Below are positions 1 through 6,858 of a stretch of 64,000 bases of DNA, piece after piece. Under the pieces are notes generated by a model that worked only from the letters and a program-made list of their open reading frames with translations, was not told the DNA's origin and ran no database searches. The stretch is from Sulfuritalea sp. (GTDB taxonomy: Bacteria > Pseudomonadota > Gammaproteobacteria > Burkholderiales > Rhodocyclaceae): contig JADJVS010000014.1 of NCBI GenBank assembly GCA_016710465.1, positions 434,001 to 498,000 on the forward strand. Direction: 5' to 3'. How positions within the stretch are numbered: position 1 is the stretch's first letter; each line of letters begins with the position of its first letter. The translations under genes were made by a program, and so were the position numbers.

Positions 1-812
1 AGGCGCTCCTCAAGACCTTGCACATCCTTTGGGTAGGTATCGCAGGTGATGATGATCTGCTTCTTGGCTTCCACCAGTGCATTGAAGGCGTAGAAAAACT
101 CTTCCTGTGTTCGGTCCTTGCGATTGAAGAACTGGATGTCGTCAATGAGCAGCAGGTCCAGCGAACGATAATAGTGTTTGAAGGCCTCGCGGGAATTCTG
201 CTGGAAGGCTTTGACGACGTCGGAAAAATAATCCTCGGCATGAACGTAGCGGACTTCCATGCCCGGATTGGCCGAATAAATGGCATTGCCGATCGAGTGG
301 ATCAGATGGGTCTTGCCAAGTCCGACACCGCCATAGATGAACAATGGGTTGTAGGAAACGCCGGGGTTCAACGCGACCTGCTGGGCGGCTGCCCGGGCAA
401 GATCGTTGGCGCGGCCGGTTACCAGGGTGTCAAACGTGAAATCGGCGTTGAGACGGGTTTTCTCGTAGGCCGGGTCGGACGAGCGGATGCTCTTTTTTGC
501 CTCCTGAACTGGTTCAGGAGTTGGCAGGTTGACGATTTCGGTTGCTTCCGGAGCGGCTTCCTTGTCCGTGCCGGCGACATCAAGGGCAATGTTTACCGGA
601 GCGGAAAAGTATTCCTTGCCCAGGGCTTCTATCTGGTTCAGATATCGTTCGCGTACCCATTGCATGACGAAGCGATTCGGTGCCACTAGCTTGAAATGAC
701 CCTCCGTCGTGCCGTCACGCTCGATTTGCAGGCCCTTGATCCAGGTGTTGAACTGCTGAGCGGGAAGTTCCCGCTCAAAGCGATTCAGACAAACGGACCA
801 GAAATCATTCAT
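1..812 (-). CDS. dnaA: Chromosomal replication initiator DnaA (5' part, runs off the window)
   Basis: About 270 N-terminal codons on the minus strand. The protein starts MNDFWSVCLNRFERELPAQQ (domain I, binding DnaB helicase and DiaA-type partners). A Pro/Glu-rich linker follows, then the AAA+ domain III with Walker A GGVGLGKTHL near residues 155-170 and Walker B LLLIDDIQF. DnaA binds DnaA boxes at the origin and melts the duplex. The DNA-binding domain IV lies outside the window. ATG at 812-810 is chosen because conserved DnaA sequence begins there. The gene is divergent from rpmH, the usual betaproteobacterial origin arrangement. Confidence 0.97.
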   Translation of the reverse strand, partial: MNDFWSVCLNRFERELPAQQFNTWIKGLQIERDGTTEGHFKLVAPNRFVMQWVRERYLNQIEALGKEYFSAPVNIALDVAGTDKEAAPEATEIVNLPTPEPVQEAKKSIRSSDPAYEKTRLNADFTFDTLVTGRANDLARAAAQQVALNPGVSYNPLFIYGGVGLGKTHLIHSIGNAIYSANPGMEVRYVHAEDYFSDVVKAFQQNSREAFKHYYRSLDLLLIDDIQFFNRKDRTQEEFFYAFNALVEAKKQIIITCDTYPKDVQGLEER

Positions 813-919
813 GGGCGGTGTTCAGGAGGGAGATTCTCTTGGCTGCAGCAGCGAAAATTGTTGTTGTTCTCGACTCGAATGGTTCGAGCCGACGGCAATT
901 CTAACGTGTCCGCGAAAAG

Positions 920-928
920 TTATCCACA
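920..928 (+). promoter_or_regulatory. DnaA box
   Basis: TTATCCACA matches the consensus high-affinity DnaA box exactly. It lies 108 bp upstream of dnaA and 94 bp upstream of rpmH, so it could serve the origin or dnaA autoregulation. Confidence 0.8.
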
Positions 929-961
929 GCCGGCTACCTGCCCATGTGGGCCTCGCCAACC

Positions 962-990
962 TTGACAAAACTACGGTAACAGGCTGTAAT
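962..990 (+). promoter_or_regulatory. Sigma70 promoter of rpmH-rnpA-yidD
   Basis: TTGACA (962-967), a 17-bp spacer, then TGTAAT (985-990) match the -35 and -10 consensus except one base. The site is 32 bp upstream of the rpmH ATG. Confidence 0.8.
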
Positions 991-1022
991 CCACGGTTTT
1001 TCTTGATTCAGGGGAATTCGTC

Positions 1023-1157
1023 ATGAAACGCACTTATCAGCCATCGGTTGTGCGCCGCAAGCGCACTCACGGCTTTCTCGTACGCATGCGTACCCGTGGC
1101 GGTCGGGCCGTGATTCGTGCGCGTCGCGCCAAGGGCCGTCATCGTCTCGGCGTCTAA
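1023..1157 (+). CDS. rpmH: 50S ribosomal protein L34
   Basis: This is a complete 44-residue, very basic protein: MKRTYQPSVVRRKRTHGFLV at the start and RAKGRHRLGV at the end. It is the diagnostic L34 sequence and length. L34 is part of the large ribosomal subunit. A strong promoter lies 32 bp upstream, and the next gene, rnpA, appears to begin inside this one, so the two are translationally linked. Confidence 0.98.
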   Translation: MKRTYQPSVVRRKRTHGFLVRMRTRGGRAVIRARRAKGRHRLGV

Positions 1158-1530
1158 GCTTCGAGCCCGGTTTCAAAAGGGTTCTCGCCTGCATCAGCCG
1201 CGGGAATTCGCGGCTGTGCTTTCAGCGCGCAAGGTGCTTCGCGGCGATAGCTTCGACCTGCATATGCTCGCAACGGAAAATGCGGGGGCGCCACGGTTGG
1301 GGTTGATCGTTCCAAAGCGGCTGGCGCGCGCCGCGAACCTTCGAAACGCCATAAAACGCCAGGCCAGGGAAGCGTTTCGTTTGATGATTGCCCGGTGCTT
1401 GCCTTGCGACGTTGTTTTGCGGTTGAAACGGCCCGTGTCCGTGGCGGGAAACGAGTTGCGACAGCAACTCAGGAGTTGGCGCGGTGAAATCGACCGACTT
1501 CTTGGTCGCTTGCCCGCGAGAGGCGCATGA
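1117..1530 (+). CDS. rnpA: Ribonuclease P protein component
   Basis: Protein subunit of RNase P, which binds the RNA subunit and helps remove 5' leaders of pre-tRNAs. Conserved sequence starts at FQKGSRLHQPREFAAVL (residue 19 onward). The basic RNR-like signature RAANLRNAIKRQAREAFR is visible in the middle. The only ATG/GTG/TTG start upstream of the conserved part is GTG at 1117, inside rpmH. This gives 137 residues, about 15-20 more than usual, and a 41-bp overlap with rpmH. A rare start (ATC, ATT or CTG) nearer 1141-1200 cannot be excluded. It overlaps yidD by 4 bp (ATGA). Confidence 0.93.
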   Translation: MRVAPRAVIVSASKLRARFQKGSRLHQPREFAAVLSARKVLRGDSFDLHMLATENAGAPRLGLIVPKRLARAANLRNAIKRQAREAFRLMIARCLPCDVVLRLKRPVSVAGNELRQQLRSWRGEIDRLLGRLPARGA

Positions 1531-1748
1531 AATCGCCGCTTGTCCGACCCCTGCAGTGGCTGATCCGTGGCTACCAGATTGCGATCAGCCCGATGCTGGG
1601 GAATCGCTGCCGATATTTTCCCAGTTGTTCGGAGTATGCAATCGAGGCCCTGGAAAAGCATGGGATGTTCAAGGGCGGGTGGCTCGGCGTGCGCCGGATC
1701 GGTCGCTGTCATCCCTGGCAGCCGGGCGGGTATGATCCGGTTCCCTGA
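1527..1748 (+). CDS. yidD: Membrane protein insertion efficiency factor YidD
   Basis: The 73-residue protein has the family signature CRYFPSCSEYAIEALEKHG with three conserved cysteines, and WLGVRRIGRCHPW near the C-terminus. YidD is a small inner-membrane-associated protein thought to assist YidC-dependent insertion. Its ATG overlaps the rnpA stop (ATGA), and yidC follows after 90 bp, the classic rnpA-yidD-yidC order. Confidence 0.97.
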   Translation: MKSPLVRPLQWLIRGYQIAISPMLGNRCRYFPSCSEYAIEALEKHGMFKGGWLGVRRIGRCHPWQPGGYDPVP

Positions 1749-1838
1749 TTGTCGTTTGCGCCAGCTTGAGTTTCCCGGGGCGCGTGCCCGCCAAATTTTG
1801 CCCAGGCTTTCCTGAACAAGAACTTCCCCGAGACAGTA

Positions 1839-3482
1839 ATGGATAACCGACGACTAATGCTGCTGCTGGTGTTCAGCTTTTCGCTGATCATGTTGTGGGA
1901 CGCCTGGCAGAGACAAAATTTGCCAAAGGCACCGGCCGTCGCCGCTGCGGCTGCTGGCAAGCCGGGGGGAGCGGTTGGTGTCGGCGCCGGCGCCGATGGG
2001 AGCGTGCCTACGCCGACGGCTCCGCCGGCGACTCCGCTTCCGGGAGTCGCTGCTGCGGTCCAGCCTCAGGCGGGGGGCGTTACCGCTACGATTCGTACGG
2101 ATCTCTACGTCGCCGAAATCTCGTCCCGGGGTGGTGACATCGTTCGCCTGGAACTGGTTCGCCATGGCGATACCGAAGACAAGGGCAAGAATTTCGTTCT
2201 CTTCGACAATGGTGCCAAGCATGTCTATCAGGCCCAGTCCGGCGTGATCGGCGAAGGCTTGCCGAACCACAAGACGGAATGGACGCTTGCTGGCGGTGAA
2301 AGGGTTTTGAAGGACGGCGAAAAGTCGCTCGAAGTGCGTCTTGAGGCGAGCGCGGCGGACGGCTCGAATATAAGCAAGACCTATGTTTTTCAGCGCGGCA
2401 GCTACCAGATCGAACTCCGGCATGAAGGCGCAAAGGTGGGGAGCCACGCCTACTATCAAATTACGCGCGACGGCAAACCGGCCGACGGACAGAGCAACTC
2501 GATGATGATGGGGGTCGTCACCTTCACCGGCCCGGCTGTTTATACCGATGCGGAGAAGTTCCAGAAAATCGAGTTTGCCGACATCGAGAAGAACAAGGCC
2601 AAGTTCTCGCAGAAGGCCGATAACGGCTGGCTGGCCATGGTGCAGCATTATTTCGTATCGGCCTGGCTGCCGGCTCCGGGCCTGGCCCGCGAGTTTTACA
2701 TGCGCAAGGCTGGCAATGACTTGTATTCCGCGGGTGTGATCCTCCCGGTGGGTGCGGATGGAAAGAGCGCCATCTCGCTCTACGCCGGACCGCAGGAACA
2801 GGACAAACTGGAGAAGATCGCGCCGGGCCTCGATCTGGTGGTGGACTACGGCTGGCTGACGGTGATCGCGGCCCCCTTGTTCTGGGTGCTGGGTGCGATC
2901 TACAAGTTGGCCGGCAATTGGGGCTGGGCGATTATTGGCTTGACGGTGCTGCTCAAGCTGGCCTTCTTCCCGCTGTCAGCCGCCAGCTACAAGTCCATGG
3001 CCAAGATGCGCGTGTTGACGCCGAAGCTGATGAAGCTGAAAGAAACCTACGGCGACGACAAACAGCGCTTGAATCAGGAAATGATGGCGCTCTACAAGCG
3101 GGAGAAGGTCAATCCACTGGGCGGTTGCCTTCCGGTCCTGGTGCAGATTCCCGTTTTCATCGCGCTGTACTGGGTGCTCTTGGGCACGGTCGAGATGCGC
3201 AATGCACCGTGGCTGGGCTGGATCACCGATCTCTCCGTGAAAGATCCGTACTACGTGCTGCCGCTGATCATGGGGGCGACGATGTTCATCCAGACCAAGC
3301 TCAACCCGACGCCGCCGGATCCGATCCAGGCCAAGGTGATGTTGATGATGCCTATCGTTTTCACCTTCATGTTCCTTTGGTTCCCGGCCGGTCTGGTTCT
3401 CTACTGGACGGTCAACAACGTCCTTTCCATCGCCCAGCAGTGGCAGATCACCCGCCTGATCGAGGCGGGTGAGGGTAAGTAG
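1839..3482 (+). CDS. yidC: Membrane protein insertase YidC
   Basis: At 547 residues it has normal length for a Gram-negative YidC. An N-terminal membrane anchor (residues 4-22) is followed by an Ala/Gly/Pro-rich linker (about 30-70), a large periplasmic domain (about 75-330), and the conserved insertase core with about five membrane segments (about 340-540). Core motifs include GGCLPVLVQIPVFIALYWVL and LVLYWTVNNVLSIAQQWQI. YidC inserts and folds inner-membrane proteins alone or with SecYEG; subunit c of the ATP synthase encoded downstream is a classic client. mnmE follows at 3505. Confidence 0.98.
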   Translation: MDNRRLMLLLVFSFSLIMLWDAWQRQNLPKAPAVAAAAAGKPGGAVGVGAGADGSVPTPTAPPATPLPGVAAAVQPQAGGVTATIRTDLYVAEISSRGGDIVRLELVRHGDTEDKGKNFVLFDNGAKHVYQAQSGVIGEGLPNHKTEWTLAGGERVLKDGEKSLEVRLEASAADGSNISKTYVFQRGSYQIELRHEGAKVGSHAYYQITRDGKPADGQSNSMMMGVVTFTGPAVYTDAEKFQKIEFADIEKNKAKFSQKADNGWLAMVQHYFVSAWLPAPGLAREFYMRKAGNDLYSAGVILPVGADGKSAISLYAGPQEQDKLEKIAPGLDLVVDYGWLTVIAAPLFWVLGAIYKLAGNWGWAIIGLTVLLKLAFFPLSAASYKSMAKMRVLTPKLMKLKETYGDDKQRLNQEMMALYKREKVNPLGGCLPVLVQIPVFIALYWVLLGTVEMRNAPWLGWITDLSVKDPYYVLPLIMGATMFIQTKLNPTPPDPIQAKVMLMMPIVFTFMFLWFPAGLVLYWTVNNVLSIAQQWQITRLIEAGEGK

Positions 3483-3504
3483 GCGCGCCGGACGCGCCGG
3501 GCCG

Positions 3505-4848
3505 ATGGCGGCTCGCGAGGACAGGATAGCGGCGGTGGCCACACCGTCAGGCCGCGGTGGCATTGGGGTTGTGCGCGTTTCCGGTTCTGGGCTCGCGGGA
3601 TTTGCGCGGGACCTGACCGGGCACGCGCCGATACCCAGGCGCGCCACGTTGCGCAACTTTTTGGCTGCTGATGGCAGCGCCCTGGATCGCGGGATTCTGG
3701 TCTTCTTTCCCTCGCCGCAGTCCTTCACCGGCGAGGATGTGCTTGAGCTCCAGGGCCATGGCGGACCGGTAGTGATGCAGATGCTGCTGGCGCGCTGCAT
3801 CGAGCTCGGTGCGCGGGTTGCCGAGCCGGGCGAGTTCTCGCGCCGGGCCTTCCTCAACGACAAGCTGGATCTGGTTCAAGCCGAAGCGGTGGCTGACCTG
3901 ATCGCCGCGGAGACCGCGGCGGCGGCACGTTCCGCGGTGCGCTCGATGTCCGGCGACTTTTCGCGGGAAGTTCATTCGCTGGTCGAGCGGCTCGTCGATC
4001 TGCGCATGCGCGTCGAGGCGGCGCTGGACTTTCCGGAGGAAGAGATCGATGGCATGCGCGATGGCGAGGTAGCGCAGCGTCTTGGCGTCTTGGATGCGGA
4101 CCTGGGCGCCTTGCTCGATCGCGCACGGGCTGGAAGCATGCTTCGCTCCGGCCTGCATCTGGTCCTGGCCGGTTTGCCAAATGTGGGGAAGTCCTCATTG
4201 CTCAACCGGCTGGCCGGCGAGGAGCGAGCCATCGTCACCGAAGTCCCGGGCACCACCCGGGACGTCCTGCGCGAGACGATTCAGGTCGAAGGCATTCCGA
4301 TGCACGTGATTGATACGGCTGGGCTGCGCCAGACCGAAGATCCGGTGGAGCGCATCGGTGTTGCTCGCGCGTGGCGGGAAATCGAGCGTGCCGACGTGAT
4401 CTTGCAAATGATTGATGCGCGGAGCGGAGAAACGGCGGGGGACCGTGAGATCGCATCAAGCCTGCCGACCGGGGTGGAGCGGATTCTGGTCGAGAACAAG
4501 TGCGATCTGGCCGGTACGGGTGGGGAGCGAAATGAGCGTGACGGGCTGGTCAGCTTGCGGCTGTCGGCAGTGACCGGCGAGGGCATTGGCCTGTTGCACG
4601 ACGAGCTCCTGCGCGTCGCTGGATGGCGGGGGCATGGCGAGGATGTCGTGCTTGCGCGCGAGCGGCACCTCGAGGCGCTGGCGATCGCGAAAGAAAAGTC
4701 GGCGCTGGCGATACGGCGAATCGGCGCGATCGAGCTTTGCGCCGAGGAACTGAGGCTGGCCCAGGAGGCACTGTCGAGGATTACCGGCGAGTTCAGCGCC
4801 GACGATCTGCTTGGGGAAATCTTCTCCCGCTTTTGCATCGGCAAATAG
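3505..4848 (+). CDS. mnmE: tRNA modification GTPase MnmE
   Basis: MnmE works with MnmG (encoded at 9535) to make the 5-carboxymethylaminomethyl modification of wobble uridine-34 in tRNA. The protein has the N-terminal folate-binding domain, G1 GLPNVGKSS (about 223-231), G3 DTAG, G4 NKCD and the C-terminal CIGK whose cysteine is conserved. ATG at 3505 gives 447 residues, close to the family length; an upstream GTG (3469) would overlap yidC. A variable helix just before EELRLAQ carries the dispersed repeat at 4692-4720, encoding KSALAIRR. This appears to replace rather than extend that segment. Confidence 0.97.
   Translation: MAAREDRIAAVATPSGRGGIGVVRVSGSGLAGFARDLTGHAPIPRRATLRNFLAADGSALDRGILVFFPSPQSFTGEDVLELQGHGGPVVMQMLLARCIELGARVAEPGEFSRRAFLNDKLDLVQAEAVADLIAAETAAAARSAVRSMSGDFSREVHSLVERLVDLRMRVEAALDFPEEEIDGMRDGEVAQRLGVLDADLGALLDRARAGSMLRSGLHLVLAGLPNVGKSSLLNRLAGEERAIVTEVPGTTRDVLRETIQVEGIPMHVIDTAGLRQTEDPVERIGVARAWREIERADVILQMIDARSGETAGDREIASSLPTGVERILVENKCDLAGTGGERNERDGLVSLRLSAVTGEGIGLLHDELLRVAGWRGHGEDVVLARERHLEALAIAKEKSALAIRRIGAIELCAEELRLAQEALSRITGEFSADDLLGEIFSRFCIGK
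4692..4720 (+). repeat. Dispersed REP-like repeat, copy inside mnmE
   Basis: AGTCGGCGCTGGCGATACGG sits in the C-terminal helical region of mnmE and is read as SALAIRR. The same bases in the same frame occur in the outer-membrane factor gene at 26428. Confidence 0.7.
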
Positions 4849-4857
4849 ACGCGGCAC

Positions 4858-5622
4858 ATGGGGGAGCTCGATCTGCTGTTCCTCTTGCTGGCAGCGCTTT
4901 TTGCAGGGTTCATCGATGCCGTGGCGGGCGGCGGAGGTTTGATCCAGGTGCCGACGCTGCTGGTGGCGCTTCCCGGCGAAACCCCGGCGACGGTTTTCGG
5001 CACCAACAAGCTGTCAAGCATTTTCGGTACCGGAAACGCCGCGCTGCGGTATGCACGGCGGATTGCGTTGCCCTGGGGTGTGGCCTTGCCTGCAGCCGGG
5101 GCGGCGTTCGTGTTCTCGTTTGCCGGCGCGGCCGCCGTGTCCTGGCTGCCCAAGGACGTGGTGCGGCCGCTGGTGCTGTTACTGCTGGTGGTGGTCCTGG
5201 TCTACACCGTGGCCCGGCCGGAATTCGGCACGCTGGCCGGTTCGCGTCTGGCGAGGGCGAGGGAATGGCGTCTGGCGCTGGCAGCCGGTGCGGTGCTGGG
5301 TTTCTATGACGGCTTTTTCGGGCCCGGGGCGGGCAGCTTCATGATCTTTGCCTTCGTGCGCTGGTTCCGGCTGGATTTTCTGCATGCATCGGGTGCCGCG
5401 AAGATCGTCAATCTTGCGACCAATGCCGCCGCACTCGCTTATTTCGTTCCCAGCGGCCATGTGTTGTGGGGTATCGGCCTGGGCATGGCGACATTCAACA
5501 TTCTCGGTGCAATTCTTGGTGCGCGCCTTGCGCTCCGGCACGGCAGTGGCTTCGTGCGGGGCAGTTTCGTGGTCGTTGCTTCCTTGCTGATACTCCGCTT
5601 GGGCTACGATACGTTTTCCTGA
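4858..5622 (+). CDS. TauE/SafE (TSUP) family membrane permease
   Basis: The 254-residue hydrophobic protein has about eight membrane segments in two repeats. Each repeat starts with a family signature: GFIDAVAGGGGLIQVP near residue 20 and GFYDGFFGPGAGSF near residue 145. Members export or import sulfite, sulfoacetate, taurine or other organic anions across the inner membrane. The substrate cannot be read from the sequence. It follows mnmE by 9 bp, so it is probably cotranscribed with it. Confidence 0.9.
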   Translation: MGELDLLFLLLAALFAGFIDAVAGGGGLIQVPTLLVALPGETPATVFGTNKLSSIFGTGNAALRYARRIALPWGVALPAAGAAFVFSFAGAAAVSWLPKDVVRPLVLLLLVVVLVYTVARPEFGTLAGSRLARAREWRLALAAGAVLGFYDGFFGPGAGSFMIFAFVRWFRLDFLHASGAAKIVNLATNAAALAYFVPSGHVLWGIGLGMATFNILGAILGARLALRHGSGFVRGSFVVVASLLILRLGYDTFS

Positions 5623-5661
5623 TTTGGCAAAGCGTCAGGGCACCAAGCGTTCGCTGCAGCC

Positions 5662-5674
5662 GTGTATACGGTAT
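5662..5674. promoter_or_regulatory. GTATAC-G-GTATAC palindrome, candidate operator of the liv operon
   Basis: Two GTATAC half-sites flank a single central base in the 195-bp spacer upstream of livH. GntR/FCD-type repressors often bind TGTATAC-like palindromes, so a ligand-responsive repressor is plausible. No such regulator is encoded nearby. Confidence 0.45.
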
Positions 5675-5817
5675 ACTTAAACAAAACGAGAGGGCGGAGC
5701 AGGGCAGGTCTCTCCCTGAAGACCCTTGTAAACGCCGTACTGGAGGGGGTTGCCGCATCGGTCCGGTGTCCGCGGGGTCGATCGGCAAGCCTGGTTGGCT
5801 TAGACGAGAACGGGCAC

Positions 5818-6858
5818 ATGGATCTGCAGATAGCGCTATTGCTGGGGCAGGACGGGATCACCAATGGCGCGATCTATGCGTTGCTTTCATTGGCATTGGT
5901 GCTGGTGTTCGCCGTTACGCGGGTAATCTTCATTCCCCAGGGCGAATTCGTAGCGTTCGGCGCGCTGACTCTGGCAAGTTTTCAGGCAGGCAAGGTTCCC
6001 GGCACCTTATGGTTGTTGATCGGCGCCGGCATTGCGGTTGCCGTGGTGGATCTGAGGGCGGTTCTGGGGAGGTCGCGCCAGCGACGCCGGATTTTCAGCA
6101 TCCTCGGCTGGAATCTTGTCTATCCGGTGGTGTTGGCGATATTGATTCACCTGGCCAAGCCCGGGGAACTGCCGCTTGCGGCACAGGTGATTCTTGCCCT
6201 GGCCCTGGTGGTCCCGCTGGGACCCATGACCTATCGGCTGGCGTTTCAGCCATTGGCGGAAGCCAGCGTGCTGGTGCTGCTGATCGTTGCCGTTGGCGTC
6301 CATTTCGCGCTGGTCGGGCTCGGCCTGCTGTTTTTTGGCGCGGAGGGTTCGCGCACGCCGGCGTTCTCGGATGGCAGCCTGACGCTGGGGTCATTGACCG
6401 TTGGTGCGCAAACGCTCTGGGTGCTTGGCTCCAGCCTGACCCTGATTGTGGTGCTGGCCTTCTTCTTCGAACGCACGATCTACGGCAAAGCCTTGCGCGC
6501 CACCGCCATGAACCGGACCGGAGCGCGCTTGATGGGAATCTCCACCGTCATGGCGGGCAAGCTATCTTTCCTTCTGGCGAGTCTGATCGGCGCCTTTTCC
6601 GGTGTCCTGATCGCGCCGATCACCACGGTATATTATGACACTGGGTTTTTGATAGGCCTCAAGGGTTTCGTCGGCGCGATCGTCGGCGCCTTGTCCAGCT
6701 ACCCGCTGGCCGCGCTTGGCGCCCTGCTGGTGGGGCTGCTCGAGGCCTTCTCTTCGTTTTGGGCCTCGGCGTTCAAGGAGGTGATCGTGTTCACCCTGAT
6801 CATCCCGGTGCTGGTCTGGCTGTCCTTGACGACGCACCAAGTCGAGGAGGAGGAGTGA
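5818..6858 (+). CDS. livH: Branched-chain amino-acid ABC transporter permease (LivH family)
   Basis: One of the two inner-membrane permeases of a HAAT (Liv-type) ABC importer. ATG 5818 is preferred because the family's NGAIYALLSLALVLVF segment begins about 13 residues later; an upstream in-frame ATG at 5662 lies in the putative operator. The product has 346 residues, about eight membrane segments and the conserved permease loop MNRTGARLMGISTVMAGKLSF. Its stop overlaps the next ATG (TGATG). Substrate could be a branched-chain amino acid, amide, urea or an aromatic acid; the sequence does not settle this. Confidence 0.93.
   Translation: MDLQIALLLGQDGITNGAIYALLSLALVLVFAVTRVIFIPQGEFVAFGALTLASFQAGKVPGTLWLLIGAGIAVAVVDLRAVLGRSRQRRRIFSILGWNLVYPVVLAILIHLAKPGELPLAAQVILALALVVPLGPMTYRLAFQPLAEASVLVLLIVAVGVHFALVGLGLLFFGAEGSRTPAFSDGSLTLGSLTVGAQTLWVLGSSLTLIVVLAFFFERTIYGKALRATAMNRTGARLMGISTVMAGKLSFLLASLIGAFSGVLIAPITTVYYDTGFLIGLKGFVGAIVGALSSYPLAALGALLVGLLEAFSSFWASAFKEVIVFTLIIPVLVWLSLTTHQVEEEE

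Larger units (their letters stand above)
813..1022. other. dnaA-rpmH intergenic region, candidate origin-associated DNA
   Basis: This 210-bp divergent spacer separates dnaA from rpmH. It holds one perfect DnaA box (920-928), a degenerate second one near 988-996 (TAATCCACG), and the rpmH promoter. The small inverted repeat CTCGAA-TGG-TTCGAG is at 874-888. Origins often lie beside dnaA in this group, but one good box is few for a complete oriC. The origin proper could lie on the other side of dnaA, outside the window. No small gene is convincing here. Confidence 0.45.

Noticed and set aside
18..689. 223-codon plus-strand frame over dnaA
   Set aside because: It is opposite the DnaA AAA+ domain, which is unmistakable on the minus strand.
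5466..6638. 390-codon plus-strand frame overlapping the permease genes
   Set aside because: It overlaps the TSUP and LivH genes in another frame and has no hydrophobic pattern or motif.
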